Source of the DNA: Agrobacterium tumefaciens
GTDB lineage: Bacteria > Pseudomonadota > Alphaproteobacteria > Rhizobiales > Rhizobiaceae
Length of the DNA stretch: 64,000 bases
Assembly (NCBI RefSeq): GCF_013318015.2
Contig: NZ_CP115842.1
Location: 1,735,001 to 1,799,000, forward strand
Direction of reading: 5' to 3'
Each line of letters begins with the position of its first letter. Within the stretch, counting starts at the first letter, position 1. The translations under genes and the position numbers were made by a program. This document shows, in pieces, positions 1-8,553 of this stretch. The notes beneath the pieces were generated by a model. The model saw only the letters and a program-made list of their open reading frames with translations. It did no database searches and was not told the origin of the DNA.

Positions 1-943
1 CGAGCAGTTTGCCGGTGGCGCTCCAGTCCATGCCGGTAATGGCGCCCTTGCCGGGGCGGCGAAGCAGGGCTTCCTTGCCATCCGCAAGCCGCACGCCAAG
101 GATCATGCCGTCAATGAAGCCAATGGCCAGCACATCTTCCAGCGGGTGAAAAGCGACATTGGTAGCCATGATGTTGGCGCGGCTGCCGAGTTCTTCGGGT
201 GCCTTGCCCATCGGGCCGTCCTTGCCAGAAAACGGCCAGACGATCGCGGCCGGGGCACCTGATGAGGCGAGCCACTTGCCCTTTGCCGACCACGAAACGG
301 ATTTCACCTTGGCGGGATAACCCGTCATGCGCATATGGCGGGCTTCCATGCCGCCCTTGGTGGCCTCCATCTTCCAGCCATGCAGGGCGTTTTCCTGCAT
401 GGTGGTGACGAGGAACTTACCGTCAGGCGAGAAGGTGACGCCGGTATGGGCACCTTTCCATTCCAGATCGACCGGATCGCCTGCACTCGCCACCCAATGC
501 AGCGTCACGCCGTTATAGCGTGCAACGGCAATGCGCAGGCCCTTGGGCGCGAAGGCTATTGCCTCCACCGTGCGTTCTTCCTTGAATTCCTTGACCGTGC
601 CGTCCGAGAGGCGCACGAAGCTGGACTTGCCGACACCATAAGCGACCGCCTTCTGCGGTCCGCCCGCAACGACGCCCACCCATTTGCGCGGCACATTGGC
701 GATCTCGCTGAGGCTGCCATCATGGCCAATGCGCAGCACGCGCCCGTCCTCGCCGCCGGAAAGCAGCGTGGCGCTATAGGGATCGCGGATGCAGGTCAGC
801 AGACCCTCATGCGCCTCAGTGACCTTCTCGCCGCCATCCAGCCGGTGAATGGTGCCGGCGGCGGTGGCAAACAGCGGAATGTCGCCGAGAAAATGGGTCG
901 AGACCACGTGGCCTTCGATATCAAGCGGGGCAACAGTCGGCAT
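1..943 (-). CDS. WD40 repeat protein, 3' end cut by window edge
   Basis: The reading frame runs leftward from ATG at 943 without a stop to base 1, so about 314 residues are visible and the C-terminus lies outside. The translation (starting MPTVAPLDIEGHVVSTHFLG) consists of repeated 40-residue blades with motifs such as FSPDGKFLVTT and WSAKGKWLASSGA, typical of a WD40 beta-propeller. No signal peptide is seen, so it is probably cytoplasmic. It lies downstream of, and on the same strand as, the COG0523 GTPase (244-bp gap). The pairing suggests a scaffold working with the metal GTPase, but this is only inferred from position. Confidence 0.85.
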   Translation of the reverse strand, partial: MPTVAPLDIEGHVVSTHFLGDIPLFATAAGTIHRLDGGEKVTEAHEGLLTCIRDPYSATLLSGGEDGRVLRIGHDGSLSEIANVPRKWVGVVAGGPQKAVAYGVGKSSFVRLSDGTVKEFKEERTVEAIAFAPKGLRIAVARYNGVTLHWVASAGDPVDLEWKGAHTGVTFSPDGKFLVTTMQENALHGWKMEATKGGMEARHMRMTGYPAKVKSVSWSAKGKWLASSGAPAAIVWPFSGKDGPMGKAPEELGSRANIMATNVAFHPLEDVLAIGFIDGMILGVRLADGKEALLRRPGKGAITGMDWSATGKLL

Positions 944-1049
944 GGGGCATCGGTCTTTCGTCTATGTGTTTGTCATTGATGGATTTCGGTCGCAGACCAG
1001 GTCGGGAAGACCCGTTGGTGCGGTTTCAACCCGTGGCGTCAAGGTCGGT

Positions 1050-1122
1050 CCTCGGGTCATACCCGGGGATCACTCGACCATCCATATGCTGGCCGCAATG
1101 GCTCCTCGGGTCAAGCCCGAGG
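1050..1122. repeat. Two short palindromes of the dispersed intergenic family
   Basis: The 244-bp spacer between the GTPase and the WD40 gene holds an imperfect palindrome CCTCGGG-TCATA-CCCGGGG (1050-1068) and a perfect one CCTCGGG-TCAAG-CCCGAGG (1104-1122). Both resemble cores at about 6.25 kb. They can fold as hairpins in RNA and may act as terminator or processing sites. No gene is seen in the spacer. Confidence 0.6.
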
Positions 1123-1187
1123 ATGACGTCGAAAGTGAGGAAGGGCACCGAAAACACCAAGGGTGACACGGTGCCCCGTCAAGGATG

Positions 1188-2312
1188 TCAAGCCGTGGCA
1201 AGGCAGGCGTTGAAGCTCTTTTCCAGCTTTTCGCGGTCGAGTTCGCGGCCGATGAAGACAAGGCGGCTTTCGCGCTTTTCGCCTTCCTTCCACGGGCGCT
1301 GGTGATCGCCCTCGATGATCATGTGCACGCCCTGCACCACGTAACGTTCCGCATCGCCCTTGAATGCGATGATGCCCTTGAGGCGCAGGATGTTCGGGCC
1401 GTCCGTCTGGGTGACCTTCTGGATCCACGGGAAGAAGCGCTCAGGGTTCATTTCGCCGCCGCGCAGCGACACCGACTGCACCGTTACGTCATGAATCGGG
1501 GAGGCGGCGCCATGGTGGTGGTGATCGTGGCCGTGGTCATGATCGTGGTGCGCGTGATCATGGTCGTGATGATGGTGGTCATGGCCGTGATCGTGCCCAT
1601 GATCATGGTGGTGGTGGTCGCAATCAGGACCGCATGCGTGATCCTCGTGGCCGTGCTCGAGGAAATGCGGATCGTTTTCGAGCGCACGTTCCAGATTGAA
1701 GGCGCCCTGGTCGAGAACGCGGGCGAGATCGACGCCGGAACGGGTGGTCTTGTAGATGCGCGCAGAGGGATTGATGGCGCGCACGATATCCTCGATGCGG
1801 GCGACTTCTTCCGGCGAAACGAGATCGGTCTTGTTGACGATAACGACATCGGCAAAAGCGATCTGGTCTTCGGCTTCGCGGCTGTCCTTCAGGCGCAGCG
1901 GCAGGTGCTTGGCATCGACAAGTGCGACCACCGCGTCAAGCTCGGTCTTGGCGCGCACGTCGTCATCCATGAAGAAGGTCTGGGCGACCGGAACGGGATC
2001 GGCAAGGCCAGTGGTCTCGACAATGATGCCGTCGAATCGGCCGGGCCGGCGCATCAGGCCTTCGACCACGCGGATGAGGTCGCCGCGCACCGTGCAGCAG
2101 ACGCAGCCATTGTTCATTTCGTAGATTTCTTCGTCGGATTCGACGATCAGATCGTTGTCGATGCCGATCTCGCCGAATTCGTTGACGATGACAGCGTATT
2201 TCTTACCGTGGTTCTCGGACAGGATACGGTTGAGAAGCGTCGTCTTGCCGGCGCCTAGATATCCCGTCAGGACGGTGACTGGAATGGGCTTGGCTGGTGC
2301 TGTTTCGGTCAT
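1188..2312 (-). CDS. yciC: COG0523 / CobW-family metal-handling GTPase with His-rich loop (YciC type)
   Basis: 374 residues. It has a Walker A motif GYLGAGKTT at 17-25, the metal-binding CxCC motif (C70, C72, C73), an NKTD guanine-specificity motif at 160-163 and a CobW C-terminal domain. Residues about 220-267 form an extreme His/Asp loop with about 26 histidines, typical of zinc-insertion members rather than the cobalamin enzyme CobW. Such G3E GTPases load or deliver Zn when zinc is scarce, and Agrobacterium has a Zur-controlled yciC. A GTTAT-N3-ATAAC palindrome lies about 125 bp upstream. There is no cobalamin gene nearby, which argues against a CobW role. Family is certain; the zinc role is inferred. 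Confidence 0.9.
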   Translation of the reverse strand: MTETAPAKPIPVTVLTGYLGAGKTTLLNRILSENHGKKYAVIVNEFGEIGIDNDLIVESDEEIYEMNNGCVCCTVRGDLIRVVEGLMRRPGRFDGIIVETTGLADPVPVAQTFFMDDDVRAKTELDAVVALVDAKHLPLRLKDSREAEDQIAFADVVIVNKTDLVSPEEVARIEDIVRAINPSARIYKTTRSGVDLARVLDQGAFNLERALENDPHFLEHGHEDHACGPDCDHHHHDHGHDHGHDHHHHDHDHAHHDHDHGHDHHHHGAASPIHDVTVQSVSLRGGEMNPERFFPWIQKVTQTDGPNILRLKGIIAFKGDAERYVVQGVHMIIEGDHQRPWKEGEKRESRLVFIGRELDREKLEKSFNACLATA

Positions 2313-2427
2313 GGAAACCTCGCGTGGAGAAAGGCCGGTTGAGGCCTCAAGGAATAAGTGTCGACGTCCATATAGGCGCGACGTTCGGGCAGTTCAAAGG
2401 GATTCTGGCTGGTTTCGGCGCAGTTTT

Positions 2428-3228
2428 TCAAATTTTGTTATGAAATAACGTTATGTCAAAAGCGTGGACGTCTTCAAGCAGTTCGACAAGGCCCGAAACG
2501 GCATGGGAAATGATCCTTTCGCCTTTCTCGGCTGAGGCGGCGGCGGCGTTTCCGGCAACGCCATCCGGGTTCAGGTCGCCCATAAGCCAACCGAAAGCGT
2601 GTGGACCATAGGCACGCAGATGCCTGAAACGGCTGGCGAAATCGCTCTGGCGGGAGGGGAAGTTGGCGGCTTTTTCCATCGCCACCCGCTCCGGGCAAAG
2701 CGCCAGCATGACCGACGTCTCGATATCGCCACCATGGATATCGATCGCCTTGTCTTCAGGCTTCACGATATCCACCGGCACGCCGAAACGAGTCCAGCTG
2801 GTGGCGACCGCCAGCATACCGAAGCGGGCGCGCGCCTCGGTGGCGACGATGGTCATCAATGGCGAATTGCCGCCATGGGCGTTCAACATCACGAATTTGC
2901 GCACGCCTTTTTCATATTCGGCCTTAGCAATGCCGAGCCAGCGCTCAACGGCCTCATCGTAACGCAACGACTTCGTGCCCGGCACATTCATGTGCTCGAT
3001 GGAATATCCAACGGGCTCCACCGGCAGGAAGGAGACCGGCAGACTGGCGGGCAAAACAGCAGCCAAACGGGAGACAATGCCCGCCGCAATCAGCGTGTCT
3101 GTCTCGAAGGGCAGGTGCGGCCCGTGCTGTTCGTGCGCACCGAGCGGCAGCACTGAAATTGCACCTGTTGCGCGAAGATGAGGGTCTGTTACGTTTTCGT
3201 CGTGATAATGCGTGTATGAGTTTGGCAT
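2428..3228 (-). CDS. Creatininase-family amidohydrolase
   Basis: 266 residues from ATG 3228 (MPNSYTHYHDENV). The open frame extends further upstream but only through the MarR gene's leader, and homology-like sequence begins here. Metal-ligand motifs of the creatininase fold are visible: PLGAHEQHGPHLPFETDT near the N-terminus, then LNAHGGNS and IHGGDIETS. Members hydrolyse cyclic amides such as creatinine, or formamidopyrimidine-type substrates; the substrate here is unknown. It is divergent from the MarR gene with an 80-bp shared promoter region, suggesting control by that regulator. It is followed on the same strand by yciC after 115 bp. Confidence 0.85.
   Translation of the reverse strand: MPNSYTHYHDENVTDPHLRATGAISVLPLGAHEQHGPHLPFETDTLIAAGIVSRLAAVLPASLPVSFLPVEPVGYSIEHMNVPGTKSLRYDEAVERWLGIAKAEYEKGVRKFVMLNAHGGNSPLMTIVATEARARFGMLAVATSWTRFGVPVDIVKPEDKAIDIHGGDIETSVMLALCPERVAMEKAANFPSRQSDFASRFRHLRAYGPHAFGWLMGDLNPDGVAGNAAAASAEKGERIISHAVSGLVELLEDVHAFDITLFHNKI
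2437..2449. promoter_or_regulatory. Possible Zur operator GTTATGAAATAAC
   Basis: The palindrome GTTAT-GAA-ATAAC matches the outer half-sites of the alphaproteobacterial Zur box core (GTTATAnTATAAC); the two flanking inner bases differ. It overlaps the last codons of the creatininase-family gene and precedes yciC by about 125 bp. It could be a chance palindrome in coding sequence. Confidence 0.4.
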
Positions 3229-3307
3229 CTGGCAGTCCGCGCGTGCATTCGGTAAGGATTTCCAGCAACATATATCGGTTCCGCCACAGGGTAAAAGGCA
3301 CTCGCAT

Positions 3308-3817
3308 ATGAGCAAGGACAAAACTGGGCATAAGGACAAGGGCGCCAAAAAGGACAAGGGCACCAAGAAAGTAAAGGACGCCAAAAAGAGGGATGAGAAT
3401 TTCAACCCTGAGGAACTGGCGCAATCCATCACCCAGGCCGCCCGTTCCATGCGCACGGCGCTGAGCCACAGCCTTGCCGAAAGCGGCCTTTATGCCGGGC
3501 AGGACGGCGTTATTCTGGCGTTGGCGCAGGAAGGCAGCCTCACGCCTGGGCAGATCGCCCAGAAACTTGGTGTCAAGGCGCCGACCATGACGCGAACCAT
3601 CGGCCGCATGGAAGCCCAGGGCTTCGTGGAGCGCAGTGGCGATGACGAGGATGGCCGCGTAACACTGGTGAAACTGACGGAGACGGGCCTGAAAAGCGTC
3701 GAACATATCAACGTATCCATCGCAAATTGCGGTGCGCGGGCGATTGAGGGGCTTTCGGCCAAGGACATCAGGACGGTGGTTAAACTTCTCAAGGTGATCG
3801 ATACCAACCTTCAATAA
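3308..3817 (+). CDS. MarR-family transcriptional regulator with Lys-rich N-terminal tail
   Basis: 169 residues from ATG 3308. Residues 2-30 are a highly charged tail built from repeated K/D units (KDKG-like). A winged-helix MarR domain follows, with LTPGQIAQKLGVKAPTMTRTIGRMEAQGFVERSGDDEDGR as recognition helix and wing. It probably binds the 80-bp gap it shares with the divergent creatininase-family gene. The Lys-rich tail is unusual for MarR proteins and may add nonspecific DNA affinity. A start at 3212 is possible but would place the promoter inside the neighbouring gene. Confidence 0.85.
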   Translation: MSKDKTGHKDKGAKKDKGTKKVKDAKKRDENFNPEELAQSITQAARSMRTALSHSLAESGLYAGQDGVILALAQEGSLTPGQIAQKLGVKAPTMTRTIGRMEAQGFVERSGDDEDGRVTLVKLTETGLKSVEHINVSIANCGARAIEGLSAKDIRTVVKLLKVIDTNLQ

Positions 3818-3861
3818 TTTGTTGAGTTTTTAAAAAACCACTGTCTTTTTGTTGATATTCC

Positions 3862-3909
3862 TTAAACCGGTTGCGGATTTTGTTTAAATTGTTTAATTGC
3901 GATTTAAAC
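3862..3909. promoter_or_regulatory. Operator-like palindromes upstream of the LacI gene
   Basis: TTAAACCGGTTGCG at 3862-3875 contains the AACCGGTT core typical of LacI/GalR operators. A second inverted repeat has perfect 8-bp arms GTTTAAAT (3882-3889) and ATTTAAAC (3902-3909) with a 12-bp spacer. Both lie 40-90 bp before the start codon, consistent with autoregulation. Confidence 0.45.
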
Positions 3910-3949
3910 AGAAACGTCTGTCAATGACATGGGTTTGGGGAGAAATGCC

Positions 3950-4972
3950 GTGGCACAAAAGATCAAACTGTCGACGATCGCCGAAAGCCTCGGTCTATCG
4001 ACTGCCACCATCTCCCTTGCATTGCGCGACAGTCCGCTGGTCGCCTCTGACACTCGCGACAAGATCAAGGAACAGGCCCGGGCGCTCGGTTACATCTACA
4101 ACCGCCGGGCCGCCAGCCTGCGCACTTCGCGCTCCGGCATTATCGGCGTGGTGTTCCACGATGTGATGAACCCGTTTTATGGGGAAATTCTCAAGGCCAT
4201 CGAAACCGAGCTGGATCGCAGCCGCCAGACTTTCATTCTGTCCAACCATTATGATTCGGTTGAAAAACAGCGCACCTTCATCGAAACGCTGCTGCAACTT
4301 GGTTCTGATGGTATCATCATGTCGCCCGCCATCGGCACGCCGATCGAGGACATGACGCTGGCTGAGGAAAACGGCATGCCCGCCATTCTGGTGGCCCGCT
4401 CGCTCGAGGGCGTCGACATGCCGACCTATCGCGGCGACGACAGCTATGGCATTTCGCTTGCGACCAATCATCTGATCAGTCTTGGCCATCGCACCATCGC
4501 CATGGTTGGTGGTACCGACCAGACCTCGACCGGCCGCGATCGTTATCAGGGTTATGTCAACGCGCTGCGCAAGGCGGGAATCGAGGTCGATCCGAACCTG
4601 CGTATTCCCGGCCCACGCTCCAAGCAGGGCGGTTTCGAGGCCGCAGTGCATTTCCTGTCGCTGCCGCAGAAGCCCACCGCTGCCGTCTGCTGGAACGATC
4701 TGGTCGCCATCGGCCTGATGAACGGCATTTCGCGCGCCGGACTGGTGGCGGGCGTGGATATTTCCGTGACGGGTTACGACGATCTGGAGGAGGCGGCCAT
4801 CGCCACGCCGGCGCTGACCACGGTGTCCAATGGACAGGCCGAGGTGGGGCGCCTTGCGGCGCGCGCGCTTCTGGATAGGCTGGCGGGCAGCCACGAGCCG
4901 GATGGCGTGCACCTCATCAAGCCGGAAATGCGCATCCGCCAGTCGACAGGGCCGGTGCGTCCGAGGGTTTGA
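3950..4972 (+). CDS. LacI-family transcriptional regulator
   Basis: 340 residues if started at GTG 3950, which has GGGGAG at 3937-3942 six or seven bases upstream. ATG 3929 (seven codons longer) lacks a Shine-Dalgarno. The N-terminal helix-turn-helix is KLSTIAESLGLSTATISLALRDSPLVASDTRDKI, followed by a hinge (YIYNRRAASLRTSRSG) and a type I periplasmic-binding-protein effector domain. This is the standard length. The next gene on the strand is a 2-hydroxyacid dehydrogenase 299 bp away, a possible but unproven target. The effector is unknown, probably a sugar or sugar acid. Confidence 0.9.
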   Translation: MAQKIKLSTIAESLGLSTATISLALRDSPLVASDTRDKIKEQARALGYIYNRRAASLRTSRSGIIGVVFHDVMNPFYGEILKAIETELDRSRQTFILSNHYDSVEKQRTFIETLLQLGSDGIIMSPAIGTPIEDMTLAEENGMPAILVARSLEGVDMPTYRGDDSYGISLATNHLISLGHRTIAMVGGTDQTSTGRDRYQGYVNALRKAGIEVDPNLRIPGPRSKQGGFEAAVHFLSLPQKPTAAVCWNDLVAIGLMNGISRAGLVAGVDISVTGYDDLEEAAIATPALTTVSNGQAEVGRLAARALLDRLAGSHEPDGVHLIKPEMRIRQSTGPVRPRV

Positions 4973-4992
4973 GCAGCGTTTCCCTCTCTTTC

Positions 4993-5089
4993 GTCATTCC
5001 GGCCTTCAGCCTAAAGCCAGCCAGCTCAAGCCCTTGAGCTGGAAAGACTCTTTGCGCCCCGCCGACGCGCGCCTCAAGTGCGGCATGAC
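4993..5089. repeat. Dispersed mosaic palindromic element in spacer
   Basis: A GTCATTCCGGC...GGCATGAC element with inverted ends and an internal AGCTCAAG-CCCTTGAGCT palindrome fills the 299-bp gap between the LacI gene and the hydroxyacid dehydrogenase. Its CCGACGCGCG segment is shared with the element at 46.6 kb. No gene is seen in this gap. Confidence 0.6.
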
Positions 5090-5271
5090 GGAGGCGGGCG
5101 CGTAAAAAAACGGCATGAAACTTCCGTCTGCCCCCATAGCTTCCCCTTATTGCCCTTTTCACGGCCGCCGTTGTTTGAAAAGATCGCGGCCCAGAAGAGC
5201 GGGATGGCGAGTGGTTCGCCCATGAATCCGCTCTGACGATATCGGAATGCAATCAGGAGGAATATCCACCC

Positions 5272-6234
5272 ATGTCTGACAGACAAGCCGTCGTTCTCGT
5301 TCCCGGCAAGATCAACCCGCGCGTGCTCGAACGCCTCGAAGGCAAAGTCGAGATCGTGACAGTGCCCGCCGGTGCTGAGCCGGTTCTGCCTGATGGTGCG
5401 GCTGAGCGCATTAATGCCATCGCCGTTTCAGGCGTCGTCAACGCCAAATGGATCGATGCGCTGCCGAAACTCGAGATCATCGCCAATTTCGGCGTCGGTT
5501 ATGATGGCGTTGATGCCAAACATGCCGCCACGCGCGGTATCGTGGTGACCAATACGCCCGACGTGCTGAACGACGAAGTTGCGGACACGACGATTGCGCT
5601 GCTGATCAACACGGTTCGCCGTCTCTATCAGGCCGAAACCTGGCTGCGTGAGGGTAAATGGGTTGGCGAAGGGCCCTTCGCGCTTTCGCCGTTTTCCCTG
5701 CGCGGCCGCAAGGTCGGCCTGTTCGGTATGGGCCGCATTGGCCAGGAAATCGCCAAGCGGCTGGAGCCATTCAAGGTGGAGATCGGCTATCATACCCGCA
5801 GCAAGCGCGATGGCCTGCCCTATACCTATTACGGTTCGCTAAAGGAGATGGCGCAGGCTGTCGACACGCTGATCTGCATCGTGCCCGGCACCCCTGAAAC
5901 GCACAAGGCGATCAACGCGGAAATCCTCTCGGCACTTGGTCCGCAGGGCGTGTTCATCAATGTCGGACGCGGCTCCAGCGTCGATGAGGATGCGCTTTTG
6001 CAGGCCCTCAAGAGCGGTGCGGTGGGTGCTGCCGGTCTCGATGTGTTCTACGCCGAACCGAAGGTGCCGGAAGCATTCCTGTCACTGCCGAACGTTTCCC
6101 TGCTGCCGCACGTCGCCTCTGCGTCCATCCCGACGCGCAACGCGATGGCCGATCTGGTGGCCGACAATATTCTCGGCTGGTTTAGGGATGGCAAGGTGCT
6201 GACGCCGGTGCCGGAAACGCCGGTTAAGGGATAA
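5272..6234 (+). CDS. D-isomer-specific 2-hydroxyacid dehydrogenase (glyoxylate/hydroxypyruvate reductase-like)
   Basis: 320 residues, ATG 5272 preceded by AGGAGG. The fold is visible: an N-terminal catalytic half, the NAD(P)-binding motif LFGMGRIGQEIAKRL near residue 150, the catalytic Arg in INVGRGSSVDE, and the Glu-His relay (AEP near the middle of the C-terminal half, then LLPHVASAS in place of the common HIGSAT). It likely reduces glyoxylate or hydroxypyruvate with NAD(P)H. The gene stands alone between two mosaic repeats; the upstream LacI gene may control it. Substrate is not decidable from sequence. Confidence 0.88.
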   Translation: MSDRQAVVLVPGKINPRVLERLEGKVEIVTVPAGAEPVLPDGAAERINAIAVSGVVNAKWIDALPKLEIIANFGVGYDGVDAKHAATRGIVVTNTPDVLNDEVADTTIALLINTVRRLYQAETWLREGKWVGEGPFALSPFSLRGRKVGLFGMGRIGQEIAKRLEPFKVEIGYHTRSKRDGLPYTYYGSLKEMAQAVDTLICIVPGTPETHKAINAEILSALGPQGVFINVGRGSSVDEDALLQALKSGAVGAAGLDVFYAEPKVPEAFLSLPNVSLLPHVASASIPTRNAMADLVADNILGWFRDGKVLTPVPETPVKG

Positions 6235-6246
6235 CACCTCTCCGCC

Positions 6247-6331
6247 GTCATCCTCGGGCTTGTCCCGAGGATCCAACCACGTAGCGTTAAATCAATCGGT
6301 TGCAGATGCTCGGGACAGGCCCGGGCATGAC
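6247..6331. repeat. Dispersed mosaic palindromic element between convergent genes
   Basis: The element begins GTCATCCTCGGG-CTTGT-CCCGAGGATCC and ends GGGACAGGCCCGGGCATGAC. It shares the AGGATCCAA-CACG and GCATGAC landmarks with the element at 19.8 kb. It lies between the convergent hydroxyacid dehydrogenase and Gfo/Idh genes and may serve as a bidirectional terminator. Confidence 0.65.
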
Positions 6332-6367
6332 GAAAGAGGCAAAGTTCCGCGCTAACCCCGCCTCCGC

Positions 6368-7495
6368 CTATTCCGCAATCTCACTCGTCGCGACCCATCG
6401 TCCCTCGGCGAAGGACCGGGCCATGGCATGAATGCTGCGCTCGATCTTCAGGCCTTCCTCGAAGTCGATGATATGCGCCGTCTTGCCCTCGATGGCCGCG
6501 ATCAGTTCCCGGCACTCGATCACCTTCAGATCGTTGAAGCCGAGCCCGTGGCCGGGGGCGGGGATGAAGCGGTCATACGGCTTGTGGCGAGGGGCGGCGA
6601 GAACGGTTCTGAAACCCTGCTCCTCCGGGCGCCCGTCCGTGGTGTAGAGCTGGAATTCGTTCATCCGCTCCTGGTCGAAAAGGATCGAGCCGGTGGAGCC
6701 GTAAATCTGGATGGCGATACGGCCCTTGCGACCCCAGGCCGAGCGGTTGGCGATCAGCACCGCCGAAATGCCGCCTTCGAGCTTCAGAAGCACGCTGGCA
6801 AGATCATGCGTTTCCACAGCGCGCTCGCCGCCGCCACTTAGCGGCCGCGTCTCGTAAGGCTTCACCATATCGGTGATCGCGCTTTCGGCATGGCCGAAAA
6901 GGGAAAACAGAAGTGACAGCGGATGAACAGCGAAATCATCCAGCGCGCCATAGCCGGAGGAGGCTTCACTCTTCCAGTAGAAGGGCTGGGTGGCATCCGC
7001 CATGAAGTCCTCATCCATTTCCGCACGTACATGGTAGACATTGCCGATCGCGCCTTCGTCGATAAGGCGGCGCATATGGCGGATGACAGGGTTCTGGATG
7101 TAGTTGTAGCCCATGGCCGCCGCCTTGCCCGAACGGCGGGCCGCATCGCGCATCTTCACGGCATCCGTGAAGGCAGGCGCCATCGGCTTTTCGCACCAGA
7201 CGTGTTTGCCGGCATCAAGGGCGGCAATCGCCATTTCGGGGTGAAAGGCATTGGGTGTGGTGACCGAGATCACATCGATTTCAGGGTCGGCAAGCAGATC
7301 GCGCCAGTCGCCGGTCGAGCGGGCGAAACCGAACTCGGCAGCTTTCTTCGCCGCAAGCTCGGGATTGACCTCTGCCAGTGTGACCAGTCGTGGACGCTCC
7401 ACATCGCCGAAAACGCTGGTGACGTTGTTCCACGCCAAAGCGTGGCACTTGCCCATGTAACCCGTGCCAATAAGGCCAACGCCAAGAGCGGCCAT
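6368..7495 (-). CDS. Gfo/Idh/MocA-family oxidoreductase, iol operon tail
   Basis: 375 residues, ATG 7495 with AGGGGAG upstream. The N-terminal Rossmann motif is VGLIGTGYMGKCHA, followed by the family signature CEKPMA and a C-terminal alpha/beta substrate domain. It oxidises a sugar or cyclitol hydroxyl using NAD(P). It follows iolC-D-E-B in the same direction (145-bp gap with a palindrome), so an inositol-type substrate such as scyllo- or D-chiro-inositol is plausible. It differs clearly from the canonical IolG encoded at 50.2 kb. Confidence 0.88.
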   Translation of the reverse strand: MAALGVGLIGTGYMGKCHALAWNNVTSVFGDVERPRLVTLAEVNPELAAKKAAEFGFARSTGDWRDLLADPEIDVISVTTPNAFHPEMAIAALDAGKHVWCEKPMAPAFTDAVKMRDAARRSGKAAAMGYNYIQNPVIRHMRRLIDEGAIGNVYHVRAEMDEDFMADATQPFYWKSEASSGYGALDDFAVHPLSLLFSLFGHAESAITDMVKPYETRPLSGGGERAVETHDLASVLLKLEGGISAVLIANRSAWGRKGRIAIQIYGSTGSILFDQERMNEFQLYTTDGRPEEQGFRTVLAAPRHKPYDRFIPAPGHGLGFNDLKVIECRELIAAIEGKTAHIIDFEEGLKIERSIHAMARSFAEGRWVATSEIAE

Positions 7496-7584
7496 GGTCT
7501 CTTCTCCCCTAAATCATTACGATGAAATCAATACGTTCGATTGCTTTTTTCTCTACGGCAATCGCGACGCGGACCTTCCTCGCC

Positions 7585-7615
7585 CCTCATTCCTGTGACA
7601 GGCACAGGGATGAGG
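7585..7615. repeat. Intercistronic palindrome (CCTCATTCCTGTG type)
   Basis: CCTCATTCCTGTG-ACAGG-CACAGGGATGAGG forms a 13-bp stem with one mismatch in the spacer between iolB and the Gfo/Idh gene. It is almost the same as the hairpin between iolE and iolB (8510-8542). Confidence 0.7.
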
Positions 7616-7640
7616 AGGGTGCCGTGGACGCTGGCATGCC

Positions 7641-8453
7641 TCAGGGATTGTCGCGCTTGAAAATCCAGTCGTGATCGGGGTGGTTCTTGAAGCGCCATTT
7701 GCGCATCGGCCCGGCCATCACGTTCAGATAATACATCTCGTAGCCATAAGGCGCGCCGCAGGGGTGGTGTCCCTTGGGAACCAGCACGACATCGCCGTCC
7801 GCCACAGCCATGGTCTCGTCCAGCGATCCATCCTCGGTGAAAACGCGCTGGAAACCGAAACCCTGCGCCGGGTTGAGCCGGTGATAATACGTCTCTTCCA
7901 GATAGGTCATATCGGGGTAATTGTCTTCGTCATGCCGGTGCGGCGGATAGGACGACCAGTTGCCCGACGGGGTGAACACTTCCGTCACCAGGAGACTATC
8001 GGCGACATCGCGTTCTTCCATGGCGATGGGGAAAATGTAGCGCGTATTGGCGCCTTTGCCGCGCTCGGTCAGTTGCACGCCATCGGGACCGATCTGTTGC
8101 GCTTCGCGGCTACCTTTTTCACCCGGTGCGGTGCAGACACCGACGGTGCAATCCGTCGTGGCCGTCAGCGACCATTCGGAGCCGGCGGGGACATAAACGC
8201 AGTGCGGCGGCTTGCGCTCGAACACGTTCATGCGGTCGCCGAGTTCACCGAACTCCTTGCCCCCGGCGGAAATCTTCGCCTTGCCTTCGACAAGCACCAG
8301 AATGACTTCCGTATCGCCAGTCTTCTCGGCTGCGGTTTCACCGGGCTTCAGACGATAAAGGCCGAAACCGACATAACCCCAATCCGCGCTTTGGGGCGTG
8401 ATGTCGTGCACCTTGCCGCTTGTCGCGACCGGCTTGCGCAGAAGTGAGGTCAT
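7641..8453 (-). CDS. iolB: 5-deoxy-glucuronate isomerase
   Basis: 270 residues with AAGGA before ATG 8453. IolB converts 5-deoxy-D-glucuronate to 2-deoxy-5-keto-D-gluconate, the fourth step of myo-inositol breakdown. The double-cupin fold is seen; the C-terminal half carries the metal-ligand cluster PPHRHDEDNYPDMTYLEETYYHR (H172, H174, E186/187, H191). Length and sequence are typical. It sits in the iolCDEB operon downstream of iolE, separated by 100 bp that contain a strong hairpin. Confidence 0.96.
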   Translation of the reverse strand: MTSLLRKPVATSGKVHDITPQSADWGYVGFGLYRLKPGETAAEKTGDTEVILVLVEGKAKISAGGKEFGELGDRMNVFERKPPHCVYVPAGSEWSLTATTDCTVGVCTAPGEKGSREAQQIGPDGVQLTERGKGANTRYIFPIAMEERDVADSLLVTEVFTPSGNWSSYPPHRHDEDNYPDMTYLEETYYHRLNPAQGFGFQRVFTEDGSLDETMAVADGDVVLVPKGHHPCGAPYGYEMYYLNVMAGPMRKWRFKNHPDHDWIFKRDNP

Positions 8454-8509
8454 GTTGGTGTTCCTTTTTGGTCAGTCGTTCAATTTTTCGGGCGGCTATT
8501 CCCGCGTTT

Positions 8510-8542
8510 CCCTCATCCCTGTGCTTGTCACAGGGATGAGGG
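8510..8542. repeat. Perfect intercistronic hairpin between iolE and iolB
   Basis: CCCTCATCCCTGTG (8510-8523), loop CTTGT, then the exact reverse complement (8529-8542): a 14-bp perfect stem. It belongs to the same family as 7585-7615 and the left part of the 46.6-kb element. It could attenuate iolB or protect the upstream transcript. Confidence 0.75.
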
Positions 8543-8553
8543 AGTAAAGGGCC

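Noticed and set aside
1185..2258. A 357-residue rightward frame with long Val/Met/Ile runs
   Set aside because: It is antisense to the His-rich GTPase; the hydrophobic runs are the complement of His/Asp codons.
1188..2312. Calling the COG0523 GTPase the cobalamin protein CobW
   Set aside because: No cobalamin genes nearby, and the His-rich loop plus Zur-like site favour a zinc role.
6368..7495. Calling the iol-operon Gfo/Idh protein iolG
   Set aside because: The protein at 50220-51230 is the canonical IolG; this one diverges and its substrate is open.
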